The translations under genes and the position numbers were made by a program. Source: Morchella semilibera (taxonomy: Eukaryota > Ascomycota > Pezizomycetes > Pezizales > Morchellaceae). From it: a stretch of DNA of 64,000 bases. Shown here in pieces: positions 22,704 to 32,990 of this stretch. Every line of letters starts with the position of its first letter. Positions within the stretch are counted from its first letter, which is position 1. Below the pieces are notes generated by a model. That model did no database searches. It worked only from the letters and a program-made list of their open reading frames with translations, and was not told where the DNA came from. Where the stretch lies: contig WBVU01000008.1 of NCBI GenBank assembly GCA_009192285.1, positions 1,312,370 to 1,376,369 on the forward strand, written 5' to 3'.

Positions 22704-25160
22704 GCGACGAGTGGAGCTGGCGAGGTGGGAATTCAATGTATCTTAAGTGCAAGATTTTCGGTTCGTAGCGATGTAGTGGTCGGAGCTTGTTTTTCAACTG
22801 ATGAATCAATCATATATATTTCTTTTTCCCAGAACGAAAAACCTGATTATACATCCTTAGAGCTTTCTATACCGTTACCAAGATTTCAACAAGTTCATAA
22901 GTACAGCTAGGCGCGGAAATGTTCACCTTTTATTCAAGTACATGTATTTGCTGTTGGACCAGTACATAATTTTGGAGATTTCTGTATAGACATACATGTA
23001 AGTATTTACTTGAAGAGCTGTTGCAGCTAGGGTAACCTCAACTACTCGTTTGCCACGAGCAGAACGAGAAAATTCAGTTGCTCAGGGCAAGGATAGTTTG
23101 TATGGGCTGGCGATGATCTCTCCTACAAATCATCCCTGTTTCATGAATTCAGTCACTTACATTTTCTGGTTCTTTTCGTCGTAAACGAGTACTTACATGT
23201 AGCGCCTAAATATATCACGATCATCAGTAGCGACTCGCACTGTCCCTGCGTAGAAGAGATGCTACTTGTACTCTAGGCATTTGTTTTACATTGGATGGCG
23301 CCTTCGGCGTAAATCACGTGCTCGCATTCCCAAGTTTAATTAGTATGTTCGGCCCCGGTTTCTAGCCTTATCTTCGTACTAGGGAAACTCCGCTGCTGCG
23401 CTACGGAGGACTTTATGGCCGAGTTGAAATGTCTTGTCACAATTATCAGGGAGCCCATGATGCGAATTCTGGAACGTTTGATATACATGTATTTACTGGA
23501 TGTCCCGGACGCGCAAGACAGTGTAGGAAATCTCTCTCATGCATTAGTGCGGCCCGCGGGGAGATAGTTGGCTAAACAAACCAGCAATGTGTATTTCAAA
23601 GACGTAATGTGGCGAACTACTTATCCGGATCTTCTCGATTGTAAAAACACGAATCACACGTCATTATGCATGAGAGAAATTTCCTACACTGTCTTGTGCG
23701 CTCGGGAAATAGCTTACCCGTTATTATGTCGCCATATGGGTTTCGACCAGACGATGAGAGTGCAGATTCCGGGGAGATCTTGTGTTGAGAAAAAGCCTGT
23801 CTCGTATGATACCCGGTTGTAGGCCCGCCACACACCTTGCTGACCACAACAGGCAGGTGGTGGTATGTAGACCCAGCCAGCCCCCAAATATTAAATGTTA
23901 TGAAAGGTAGTTGACATCACAAACGAGGATAATAAATAAAGAATCAACCAGCCTTATAATAAGAAATATCTCTAGAGTCTGAATAGTTTAGGATAATAAG
24001 GGAGTATTGAGTTGGGACTGTAATCTAGTCTAGAATAGCTACTGGGGATGATCAGTGACAGCGCAGGAAGTACGAGCTACATGTGACGCCGCACACTCTA
24101 CTCGCTTTCGACTTCCGGGAACGGCTATGTAGTGGGCATCGGTGCGTGGGGCTGGCGACCCCACCTGCAGTTGGAGATCTTTCACTGTATCCGTCCACCC
24201 ACGCGGGATAGGTGCCAAGAGGATACCTTTCTCATTATGAACCGTCGCCTCCATTTAGTGAAAGGTGACTATCAGTAAAAACAAAACTGGAAAAGAGCAG
24301 AATTGTCAGAGTGAATCCACCCAAGAAAATTGTATGTAATTGAGATTTAGGTATGCAGGGTTAAATTAAAATTAAACAGCCCCGGCTAGTGGACCTTCTT
24401 CTTCCTTTTTTTGCGCGATTCACTAACTTCATGCACCTTACCAGGGACCTCACATTGATGAAGGACGTCAATTGGGCTTATTTTTGGAATTTCAATATTC
24501 TGTTCTGTTCTTACGAGGCGGTGGGGTTCCTCTGGCTTGTCTTATCCGGTGTTGTTGCGATTTCAAGGGTAAACTCCAGCCGTGCCAACAGATAAAGTCG
24601 AAGATTCAAACTCTCATCCTAGAAATGGTGCCCAGTGTTGCCAACGTGTAAGGATTATACGGTCGCTCACGGCCTGACGGCACTGGCGTCTGTAATTATT
24701 ACGGAACCTTACGTCCCCAGAGTGAGCTCTACAGTATTAGACTAAATTCCCAAGGCGTGTCCGAGGTTATTGAGTGAGCAACGCCACCTCGTGAGTGAGT
24801 GTATTTGGTAAAGGACTACTGAAACAAGAATATGAATATATCCAACATCTATCTTGTAATCGCTCTTATTTCTGATTTACCGAGATCGGGAGATTCGAAT
24901 ATTCTTTTCTCGAGCAAAGATCTTTGACAACTGACTGTGGTGTTGGAGATCGTAGTTAAGTATTATAAGTTCAAACAGCCTAGAGCTATCCGCCGAGAAT
25001 GGACCGCACACACCCCTAAGCAAAGGAGGAAAGGGGAAACAAAAAAGGGGCAGTAAAGGTAGGCGGTGGAGGTGTGGTTAGACCCGCCACAATGGCGCGG
25101 CTTCATAATGTTGTATATGTGGGGCCAGTACCTCATCGATCATATATCAGCGCTGCAGTA
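22704..25160. other. Gene-free stretch downstream of gene 1
   Basis: No gene is supported. The stretch contains one CTCG-family miniature element (23045-23189) and four TACATGTA palindromes within about 550 bp (22939, 22993, 23194 and 23484). The open frames 23568-23822 and 24389-24595 have no recognisable content. Confidence 0.5.
23045..23189. mobile_element. Miniature inverted-repeat element, CTCG family
   Basis: About 145 bp between TA (23043-23044 and 23190-23191). The left arm CTCGTTTGCCACGAGCAGAA pairs imperfectly with a right arm that reads CTCGTTTACGACGAAAAGAA on the other strand. Both continue into a GAAAAT block. The centre contains GGATAGTTTGTATGGGC, the same internal sequence seen in the copy at 6852. 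It looks older than that copy. Confidence 0.7.
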
Positions 25161-25322
25161 TGAAAAAATGGGGTGAAATCACTACCATAGGACTACGGAA
25201 TTTAATGACAAATACCGAATTAAACCGGCATTAGAGGAAGTGTACTGTACAAATACCGTATTCTTACCGCATTCTAGCGTATCAAACGGGAATACCGTAG
25301 TGATCCCACCCACTCTTTTTGG
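25161..25322. mobile_element. Miniature inverted-repeat element, ATCACTACCATA family
   Basis: About 162 bp flanked by TA (25159-25160 and 25323-25324). The left arm TGAAAAAATGGGGTGAAATC then ACTACCATA faces a right arm that on the other strand reads CCAAAAAGAGTGGGTGGGAT then CACTACGGTATTCCCG. The interior has ATACCGTATTCTTAC, also present at 57.88 kb. A further end of this family lies at 54730. It lies only about 40 bp upstream of retroelement 2. Confidence 0.65.
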
Positions 25323-25365
25323 TACTGTTACTGTGTCAATGCTATCAAGCACCCCCCCCGGCGAC

Positions 25366-25764
25366 TGTTACCAGGATTGCACTTAGGGTTGCGGGATACT
25401 GGTAGTAAATGGTAATTCGTCCCTGGTACGACGCGCGATGTGACAGAGTGACGTAACCGCCGAACGGGTTCGTTATCAACTCGGCAACCACTACCACACC
25501 TCATAGTGGACCCTTGGTGACCTCCACCTCGTAGGAAGTCGGAGCAGTAGCGGAGGCATTGCGGGAGATTTGCCATTGGAGGAGTTAACCGGTTTAAGGG
25601 GGGTTCTTCATGTATAAATAGCTAGTAGGATTCCCGTCGTCTTAGGGGAATCATCATCCTCTCAAGCGAACGGAATCCGGTCTACAATATTACAAGTTTA
25701 AAAGCTACAGAACTATCGTTTAGCATTAGCCATATCTTAGTGACTGCTGAGATATCCCTTTACA
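25366..25764 (+). repeat. Left LTR of element 2
   Basis: About 399 bp, starting TGTTACCAGGATTGC and ending ATATCCCTTTACA. Compared with the right LTR, the last 240 bp or so are almost identical, while the first 150 bp differ by many small gaps and substitutions. It contains a TATA-like TATAAATAG near 25613, which probably served as the element's own promoter. Confidence 0.9.
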
Positions 25765-26099
25765 CTATATTGTACCTTATCCGGTCGCACACTCTGCCGG
25801 CATCAACTACTCTAAGACAACGCTTCGCTTAAGATATCTACCTTGTGTGATTGCTAGGTACGGATAGTACACGGGCACTCGGTAGAAGGATAAGAAAAGC
25901 AGTGATCAAAGATAGTACATGCTTCGGTTCTCCTATGAAACCTCCTTTCTTGTTCCTCGAGGCAGCACAGAACATCTCTACTGCGGCTACCTCCAACACC
26001 AAGGCTTCTTCACAGAAGCACGCACCATTGCCACCTTCAAGGAAAATGTCCTTGAGCCCAACCACAGCCCCTCCATCCTCATAACGCTTCACCAGAACT

Positions 26100-27950
26100 C
26101 CTCCGGCTTAGCGCACTCGGTACCTTGGTTTACCCCTCTACCTTGGTATATCAACACCCCCGACCTCCCCATCGAATTCTTTAAAGATGTCCCTCCCACT
26201 AGCGTTGACCTCACAGGAAGACCACAACATGGCGGAAGCCATCGTGGTCAGAGACAGAGACACTGCCATGGCCCAGGCTCACCCAACAATAGCCAGCAGA
26301 GCCAGGGACACCCCCGCTACAGAGCTATAGAAGCCGGCCCCCCTCAAAGCCAAAGCCCCGAAGAAGGTCCGCAAACGAGACCCCAGAAGGATTACACGCA
26401 GCTCCGCCAGCATGGACCTCAACCCCTTCGAGACTCCGACAAGGCAAGCCACTATTACAGTGAGGCGCTCTGGTTCGGATGGGGATATGAGCGACGCCAG
26501 CTACGCAAGCACCTCCTCCGCCGGCGAACACTTCTACGAGCAGGAGACCCCACGACCCCTCAGGACCGAGGTACTCGTCCAGGGCATGAGAGGTCTCGCA
26601 GCTCAAACGGGCGCGGCATGACAGACAGAGGCTAGGACACGGGAACACCAGTATGGCCAGGTAGTCCAAGGTGGACAACAACTGGTGGGAGAATTACAAG
26701 AGAAGTTCCGGGAAGTAGAAGGACACCAAGGGCAGATGACCGCCGCTCTTGGCACCTTAGTCAACCAGTTCCAAGTCTATGCGCAAAACCAGCAGACGGA
26801 AACTGAGCTAAGGTTCAGACAGATGGCCCTCGAGAATGAGCAACAACGGCAACGGACTCAGGAGCTAGCAGCCTACATACAGGCTCAGCAAGCGGAGAAA
26901 AGCCTGGACTTGCCAGAAGGGCTAGCAGCCACTATTGCGGCAGCCCAGGTAGCCCCACAACCTAAGGCACCTACCTCTACTATCGACACCATCGAACCAG
27001 AGCTAAGGACATCAGCAAGCTTTACCATTTGTGACTGGAGTCTCCTGAGTCTCCTGACAGTCTCCTAAGTCTCCTGAGAACCCGGTAATCTCCTGAGATT
27101 TGTAAAATCTTGCTGATGGAAGATGCTGAGGGTAACACTGAAGGCACTAAAAGGGAAGCAACCCCGGGTTGAGTCTGAGAAAGATTCCCCAGGAGAAGGA
27201 AGGGCACCGCCACCCTCACCCCCAGCCAACAGGAGGAGGAGTAAATCCCCGTCTCCACCACCCAGAAGATCCAACGGTAAACGTAGGAGGGAGGAGGAGC
27301 CTGTACTGGATAAGGGAGCGGCAGGAAATAGTGGAGGAAATAGTGGCGGGAGGGGAAGAAGAAGGCACAGGAGGGATGACAGTCCAAGCTCATCGGACTC
27401 ATCCAACTCCGCCGATGATGATAGGAGAAGAAAGAAGAGAAGAGGAAGGCACCACCGGCGAGCAGAAACGCAGTCACCGGCACCCCACAGCCACCGCAAG
27501 GGAGAAACACCCAAGCAGGCAAAAATCTCCTTCTCTGGCAAACCCGATGAAGACGTCCGTCATTGGATCGATCGTATGGAGATCCTAATGGACCTTCAAC
27601 CCCGAGTCACCTGGGATGATAAGACTCGAATCTTTGGGCATCCCTGGAATTCACCGGAGTGCAGCAAGATTTCTGGCGCACTGTTAAGGAAAGGCTTTAG
27701 TGTAGAACCTAGCTCGGTACTTGGGAACGTTTCAAACAGGAAACTCCGCATCCAGTACAGGTAACGACCCAGCCAAGAACAGGCCAAGCGAGAAAGATGG
27801 ATAATCTGCCGTCAAAACTGTCCTATCTAGACGATTACATGCAATAAGATGCAAAACCTTGAGTGGGACGCTCGAGTGGTCCAATTCGTCATGAACTCTA
27901 TGATTCTGACAGAATAAACCCACGTTGGAACAAAGATTTATCCCGCTGGC
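26100..27950 (+). pseudogene. gag region of element 2 (fossil)
   Basis: The N-terminal part shows MDLNPFETPTRQATITVRRS and a coiled-coil-like glutamine-rich stretch (ELRFRQMALENEQQRQRTQE). It is followed by an Arg/Ser-rich linker and then ISFSGKPDEDVRHWIDRMEI, which matches the start of a Ty3-type capsid domain. The inserted CATCAGCAA element at 27010-27118 separates these. This is a fossil and is not intact. Confidence 0.78.
27010..27118. mobile_element. Small CATCAGCAA-ended element with GTCTCCTGA repeats, copy 2
   Basis: A 109-bp segment with ends CATCAGCAAGCTTTA and (other strand) CATCAGCAAGATTTT, and GA directly outside both ends. The interior again begins TGTGACTGGAGTCTCCTGAG, carries five or six GTCTCCTGA-like units, and closes CTTGCTGATG. 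It is shorter than copy 1 (12749-12884) but shares the ends, the TGTGACTGGAGTCTCC block and the repeat unit. The 2-bp flank is GA rather than TA. Confidence 0.6.
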
Positions 27951-28234
27951 ATTGAAGAACCATCTGAAATCCCGGATTGGTTTGGCATGGGTTCGAAAGA
28001 GTGGGAAATGAAAAGATCTGAAGTCAGGTCCGCCAGAAGATTCTGCGTGGAAGAGAACAAGAGACCCCAGGAAGCTCGAGAACCTAAGCAACCAATGAGA
28101 CCAAACGCCAGCGACCCCGCCGCCCGTAGAAAGGAGCGCGACGAATCCCGTCCCCGTTAAAAAGGTCGAGAAGAGCTCCCGCAACAAACCTCGCCCACTG
28201 AACAGGTAGCTTAAGGAGTCCACCCCAGACAGAG

Positions 28235-28302
28235 AAGGATCAATTGGCGGGGGGCGGGGGGGGGGTTGGGGGGGGCGGGAGGGGGGGGGGGGGGGGGGCC
28301 CA
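28235..28302 (+). repeat. Long G-rich tract within element 2
   Basis: About 65 bp that are almost entirely G, including a run of about 18 (28281-28298). It can form several G-quadruplexes. Runs like this are also prone to length error in sequencing, so the exact length is uncertain. Confidence 0.8.
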
Positions 28303-29029
28303 AGGAAAAAAAATGTCTTCGGGGGAAGAGAAAGGTCACTGACAAAGGAATGCTACTCAGCCACGAAGGTAGGATGGCAAAGTAGGACGGAACGATTCAG
28401 TGGAAGAAGAGGAAAAGGGAAGATAAAACCTTCGAGGACGGAATGGAACCGGAAGGGGAGAGTGGAAAAGCAGGAAAGGGACCTCAAAGGCGAAAGCATT
28501 TAGGGCCAGGAGTACGGCACTTGGGGAAAGATTAATTTGTGTTATAATATTGTCCTATGGGATTTTTCCTTAATTTGTTGTGCTATAGATAAATTAAGGA
28601 ATGCGAAAAGTAAATCTTCTTATATAAAGCTATATTGCAGAAAGCAATGGCCAAATGCAGAGATCCAAGAACTCGAGCCTAGAAGTTCAGAAATCAGAGG
28701 GGCCACACAAGATAGCGGACAGTAAGATGCACTGCGCACTGTTGACTTGCCGACGACCCTGTGGAGAGACTGCCATGAATAGTAAGAAACTCGTTGGCTA
28801 AGGTAAGGTATTGGCTTTTGGGCAAATGACGTGTCAAAGCTACCCCGCACTTAGCTATATAAGAGACCCCATCCGCCTGCAAGGAGAAGAACATCAAAAC
28901 CATCCCTCTCTTGCCATTACCAAAACAATGACTACCTCACTCACGAGAAACCCTCCGCTCCCCCCCCCGGCCCTGTGGCCTCGAGATAAGAAATCTCTGG
29001 CTCAACCCCAAAGAGCCCAACAAAACTTC

Positions 29030-29470
29030 AACCCACACGTCCAGCCTTGCTAGACAGCGGCACCGAGACATGGATTATGTCCTGGAACTGTTCAAGCAGG
29101 CCGATATCCCAGTTCAGACCCCACCACCCTGCTCATTAAACAAGCTGATCGGCTCACGCAATGACCTCACTCCCGGTTACCCACATTACCTCAAACCTCT
29201 CACACTCCGCATTGGTAGTCACCTCGACAGGTTAGTCACCTGTGAAATAGGTACCTTTGCTGGAGAAGATCTCGTCATACCACATCGATGGCTCGAGGAG
29301 CATCAACCTACGATACAGTGGGGCCAGAATAAGGCTACCTTCAATAGTATCAAGTGCCAGATTAAGGATTGCATGATGACAGAAGGAGACATGTACGAGG
29401 AAGGCTGGCAAGAAAAGGTCGTCAGACTCCTGCGACACATGCCTGAACCTGACATGCCCCTCGAGTCACA
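29030..29470 (+). pseudogene. Protease part of element 2 (fossil)
   Basis: ALLDSGTET near 29047 matches the DSG active-site motif of Ty3/Gypsy aspartic proteases. Downstream residues (TCEIGTFAGEDLVIPHRWLE) resemble the second half of the domain, in which fungal Ty3 elements keep a DLVIGxxWL-like strand. It lies just upstream of the reverse transcriptase. Confidence 0.65.
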
Positions 29471-29639
29471 CCCTTTCTGAGCACGAAACACGGGAAGCGA
29501 GACTCTCGCTAGTGCTATCCCGGAAGAGTTCCAAGACTACGCAGATGTGTTCTCCCCTGAAGGAGCAGGACGCCTGCCGGAACATAGTGAGTGGGATCAT
29601 ACGATTCCTCTCTTGGACGGAAGCCAACCTCCGTGGGGT

Positions 29640-30280
29640 CCTATTTATGCATTGTCACCCCCGGAACAGAAAGCGTTGAGGGAATACCTGGACGAAATGT
29701 TAGCGGCAGGTAAAATTGTCCCATCTTCCAGCCCAGCAGCGGCACCAATCCTCTTCGTCCCTAAACAAGATGGGTCACTACGGTTATGCGTCGACTACCG
29801 CGGCTTAAACTCCGTCACAGTCAAGAACCGGTACCCACTGCCTCTCATGACAGAGCTGGCAGACTCGACGAAGGGAGCTCTCTTCTTCACCAAGATAGAT
29901 CTCAAGAACGGTTACAACCTAGTAAGGATCGCGGAGGGAGAAGAGTGGAAGACAGCTTTCCGGACCAACTACGGCCACTTCGAATATAGAGTGATGCCTT
30001 TTGGCTTGACCAACGCCCCGGCAACGTTCCAGGCAATAGTTAATACCATATTCAAGGACCTGTTGGATCAGGGCCTAGTGGTTTACTTGGATGACATCCT
30101 GATATATTCCAAGTCCAGAGAAGAGCATGTAGCTCTTGTGCGCAGGGTGCTGGAGCGGCTACGACATCACCACCTGTATGGCAACCTGAAGAAGACTGCT
30201 TGGTTCCAAACGGAGATAAAATTCCTAGGATTTAAGCTATCAGGTAGTGGCACCCAGGTCTCACCCTAGAAGGTGAAGGC
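29640..30280 (+). pseudogene. Reverse transcriptase part of element 2 (fossil)
   Basis: A clear Ty3/Gypsy reverse transcriptase: SPAAAPILFVPKQDGSLRLC, VDYRGLNSVTVKNRYPLP, FFTKIDLKNGYNLVRI, FRTNYGHFEYRVMPFGLTNA, PATFQAIVN and the catalytic VVYLDDILIYS. This is the best preserved part of the element. Confidence 0.93.
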
Positions 30281-30419
30281 TATCACCGAGTGGTTGGTAC
30301 CCACAAAGGTGAAGGAGCTTTAATGCTTCTTGGGATTCGCCAACTTCCTAAAGCGGTTCATCTACGGGTATTCTGCGGTATGCAAACCCATGACCGATCT
30401 CCTGAAGTAGAATGCTGTA

Positions 30420-30890
30420 TGGAAGTGGGGTCCGGAGCAGCAGGATGCTTTTGAGGGGCTCAAGAAGCTATTCGCCACCGCTCCTATCCTCCGACACTAC
30501 GACGAACATCGCATGGCTGTCCTTGAAACAGATGCCAGCGACTGGGCAGAGGCTGCGGTCTTGTACAGGGTGTCGAAGAATGGCAAAGGCTACACCCGGT
30601 GGCTTACCACTCTCGCAAGTTCAACGAGGCCGAAGTCAACTATGAGATCTATGATAAAGAGATGCTCGCAATAGTTTCGCCCTCCTGACTTGGAGACATT
30701 GGCTGGAAGGTACGGACATACCTATCCAGATCTATTCTGATCACCAAAACCTTCCAGTACTTCACAACGACCAAGAAGCTGTCAAGAAGACAGGCCCGAT
30801 TGGGCTGAAAAGATAGCACCTTTTCACTTCAAGATCCACTTTCGACCAGGCGACAAGAACGGGAAACCTGATGCATTGACCAGGCGCCCG
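30420..30890 (+). pseudogene. RNase H part of element 2 (fossil)
   Basis: Readable pieces match Ty3/Gypsy RNase H: WGPEQQDAFEGLKKLFATAP and HRMAVLETDASDWAEAA (first catalytic Asp), with later fragments of the EIYDKEMLAI and DHQNL type and a HFRPGDKNGKPDALTRRPEY tail near 30840-30900. The region is interrupted. Confidence 0.8.
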
Positions 30891-31259
30891 GAGTACGCTA
30901 TGGAAGGGGGAGTAGTTCGAGAGCAGCCAGTAAAAATGCTCCTCTCACCTGAACACTTCGCGGAAAGAAATCTCCTCCCTGAAAATTTTGCAAGAAGGAC
31001 ACAAGCGGGAATAGAACCTCGTGAAGAAATTCTTTGCAATCCCTCATCGGAAGTGCGTTCAGTGGATCAGTGGGTACACATACCAGGAGTGGAAATGCCT
31101 GCGGCTCTGCAAAACTGGTATGAAGAAGAAGGTCGATGGACTCGTAGGATAGTTCCGGAGGAACTCCTTGAAAACGAAGATCCTGAGGACCTGTGGACCC
31201 GGCAGACCATCTTGCGGGAGGCTGCAACAGAGTGGGATCCCGATCAGAACACAGCGACT

Positions 31260-32300
31260 CATGAAGGATGCTGGTAGTGCCTGGGCACGCAGTCAAGCAG
31301 GTCATAGAAGACCATCACGACCGACCTACGGCGGGGCATCTAGGCAGAGATAAAACCTGGGAATTGATTGACAGGAACTACTGGTGGCCAGGAATGTCCA
31401 CGGACGTAGCCAAATATGTCAGCACGTGCGATGTATGCCAGAGAGTCAAGCAACGACGACGACATATGTCTCTTCCGCAGCCCCTAGAGTTAGCCACGAC
31501 CCCTTGGTGCGACATCTCCATGGATTTTGTAGTAGAAATGCCCAAGGAGCGGTCAAGTTTCCGGAACGTCATGGTTGTAGTGGACCGCTTCAGTAAAATG
31601 GCGCACTTCATCCCAATGACAGGAATCAACGCGGAGCAAACCGCACAAGCATTCGTCAAAGACATCTGGCGCTTTCACGGACTCCCGCGATCAATAGTAT
31701 CGGACCGAGGAACTCAGTTCGTGTCAGCCTTCTGGACCGCGATCACCGAACGACTAGGGATTCAATGAAGACTCTCGACCTCGTTCCATCCGCAGACAGA
31801 TGGTCAGACGGAAAGGACTAACCAGAATATGGAGTCCTATCTACGAGCGTTTACGGCCGGTACAGGTAAGAAGTGGAGAGACCTACTTCCTATCTGCGAA
31901 TATGCCTACAACAACGCCAAACACTCCTCTACCGGGCAGTCCCCGTTCTATTGCAACTACGGTTTTCACCCTCGCTCAGACTGGCCTACGGATGTGGAGA
32001 TTGAGCGGCTGGATGCCGAAGGAAATAACCACCTGGATGAGATCCTCGCCGCCCATGAACTGGCCCGGGAAACCCTACAGCAGACGTACGATAAAATGGC
32101 GTCACGACCTGGTCCCGCAGTGCAGCAGTTCGAACCAGGGCAGAAGGTCCTGCTAGACACAAGGAACCTCGGCGGATATAACAAGTGGTCAGACAAGTTC
32201 ACTGCACCCTTCGAAGTACTAGCCAAGGTCGGTAATCGAGCGTACCGACTAGACCTACCAGCAGACTGGAAGGTTCATAACGTGTTCCATGAGATGCTCC
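31260..32300 (+). pseudogene. Integrase part of element 2 (fossil)
   Basis: The zinc-binding end (YWWPGMSTDVAKYVSTCDVC) is followed by ISMDFVVEMPKERSSFRNVM, VVVDRFSKMAHFIPM, LPRSIVSDRGTQFVSAFWTA and a readable NMESYLRAF segment, then a GPY/F-type tail (WSDKFTAPFEVLAKVGNRAY, VHNVFHEMLLRPY). No chromodomain follows, and the end is a basic tail. It is the fossil's integrase. Confidence 0.9.
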
Positions 32301-32599
32301 TGCGACCCTATCGTGAAGATGCGGATCCCCACAGGAAGCAGAACACTCGCAAACGGCTGGCAACACCAGAGCCCCAAGAGGCACTGATTGATGAAAATGC
32401 CAAACCGGTTACCAGCAACCGTCCTCGTACTCGGAGTCAAGGCATAGTAGCTCCGGAGTCCGGAGCACGGCAGACTAAGAGACAGCGGCGGTTGACAGAG
32501 CAATAATCCCGATACCTTCCCTCATCATGGCTTTTCCCACGGGGTTTTTTCCATGGAAGGGTTTAACGGTCGAGGACGACGGCTTGGAAGGGGGAGTAG

Positions 32600-32985
32600 T
32601 GTTACAGGATTGCTTAGGAGTGGGTAGTACAATGGTATTGTCCTGGTATGACGGCGCGATGGAAGAGTGACGTACGCCCAGAAGCGGGGTTCAGTTATAA
32701 CTCGGCAACCACTACCACACCTCATGAGTGGACCCTTGGTTACCCCATCTCGTAGGAAGTCGGAGCAGTAGCGGAGGCATTGCGGGAGATTTGCCATTGG
32801 AGGAGTTAACGGGTTTAAGGGGGGTTCTTCATGTATAAATAGCTAGTAGGATTCCCGTCGTCTTAGGGGAATCATCATCCTCTCAAGCGAACGGAATCCG
32901 GTCTACAATATTACAAGTTTAAAAGCTACAGAACTATCGCTTAGCATTAGCCATATCTTAGTGACTTCTGAGATATCCCTTTACA
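32600..32985 (+). repeat. Right LTR of element 2
   Basis: About 386 bp, starting TGTTACAGGATTGC and ending CCCTTTACA. It is followed by CCGAC, the imperfect second copy of the target duplication. See the left LTR for the pattern of differences. Confidence 0.9.
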
Positions 32986-32990
32986 CCGAC

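Larger units (their letters stand above)
25366..32985 (+). mobile_element. Ty3/Gypsy LTR retroelement fossil, element 2
   Basis: A 7.6-kb element with LTRs at 25366-25764 and 32600-32985, TG...CA ends, and a 5-bp target duplication with one mismatch (GCGAC at left, CCGAC at right). A purine tract GGAAGGGGGAG precedes the right LTR. Parts in order are gag, protease, reverse transcriptase, RNase H, integrase. No chromodomain is visible. It is broken with roughly six to ten interruptions and contains a long G-rich tract near 28230-28300. The LTRs differ mainly in their first 150 bp, so it is older than element 1. A small inverted-repeat element sits in its gag region (27010-27118). Confidence 0.92.
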
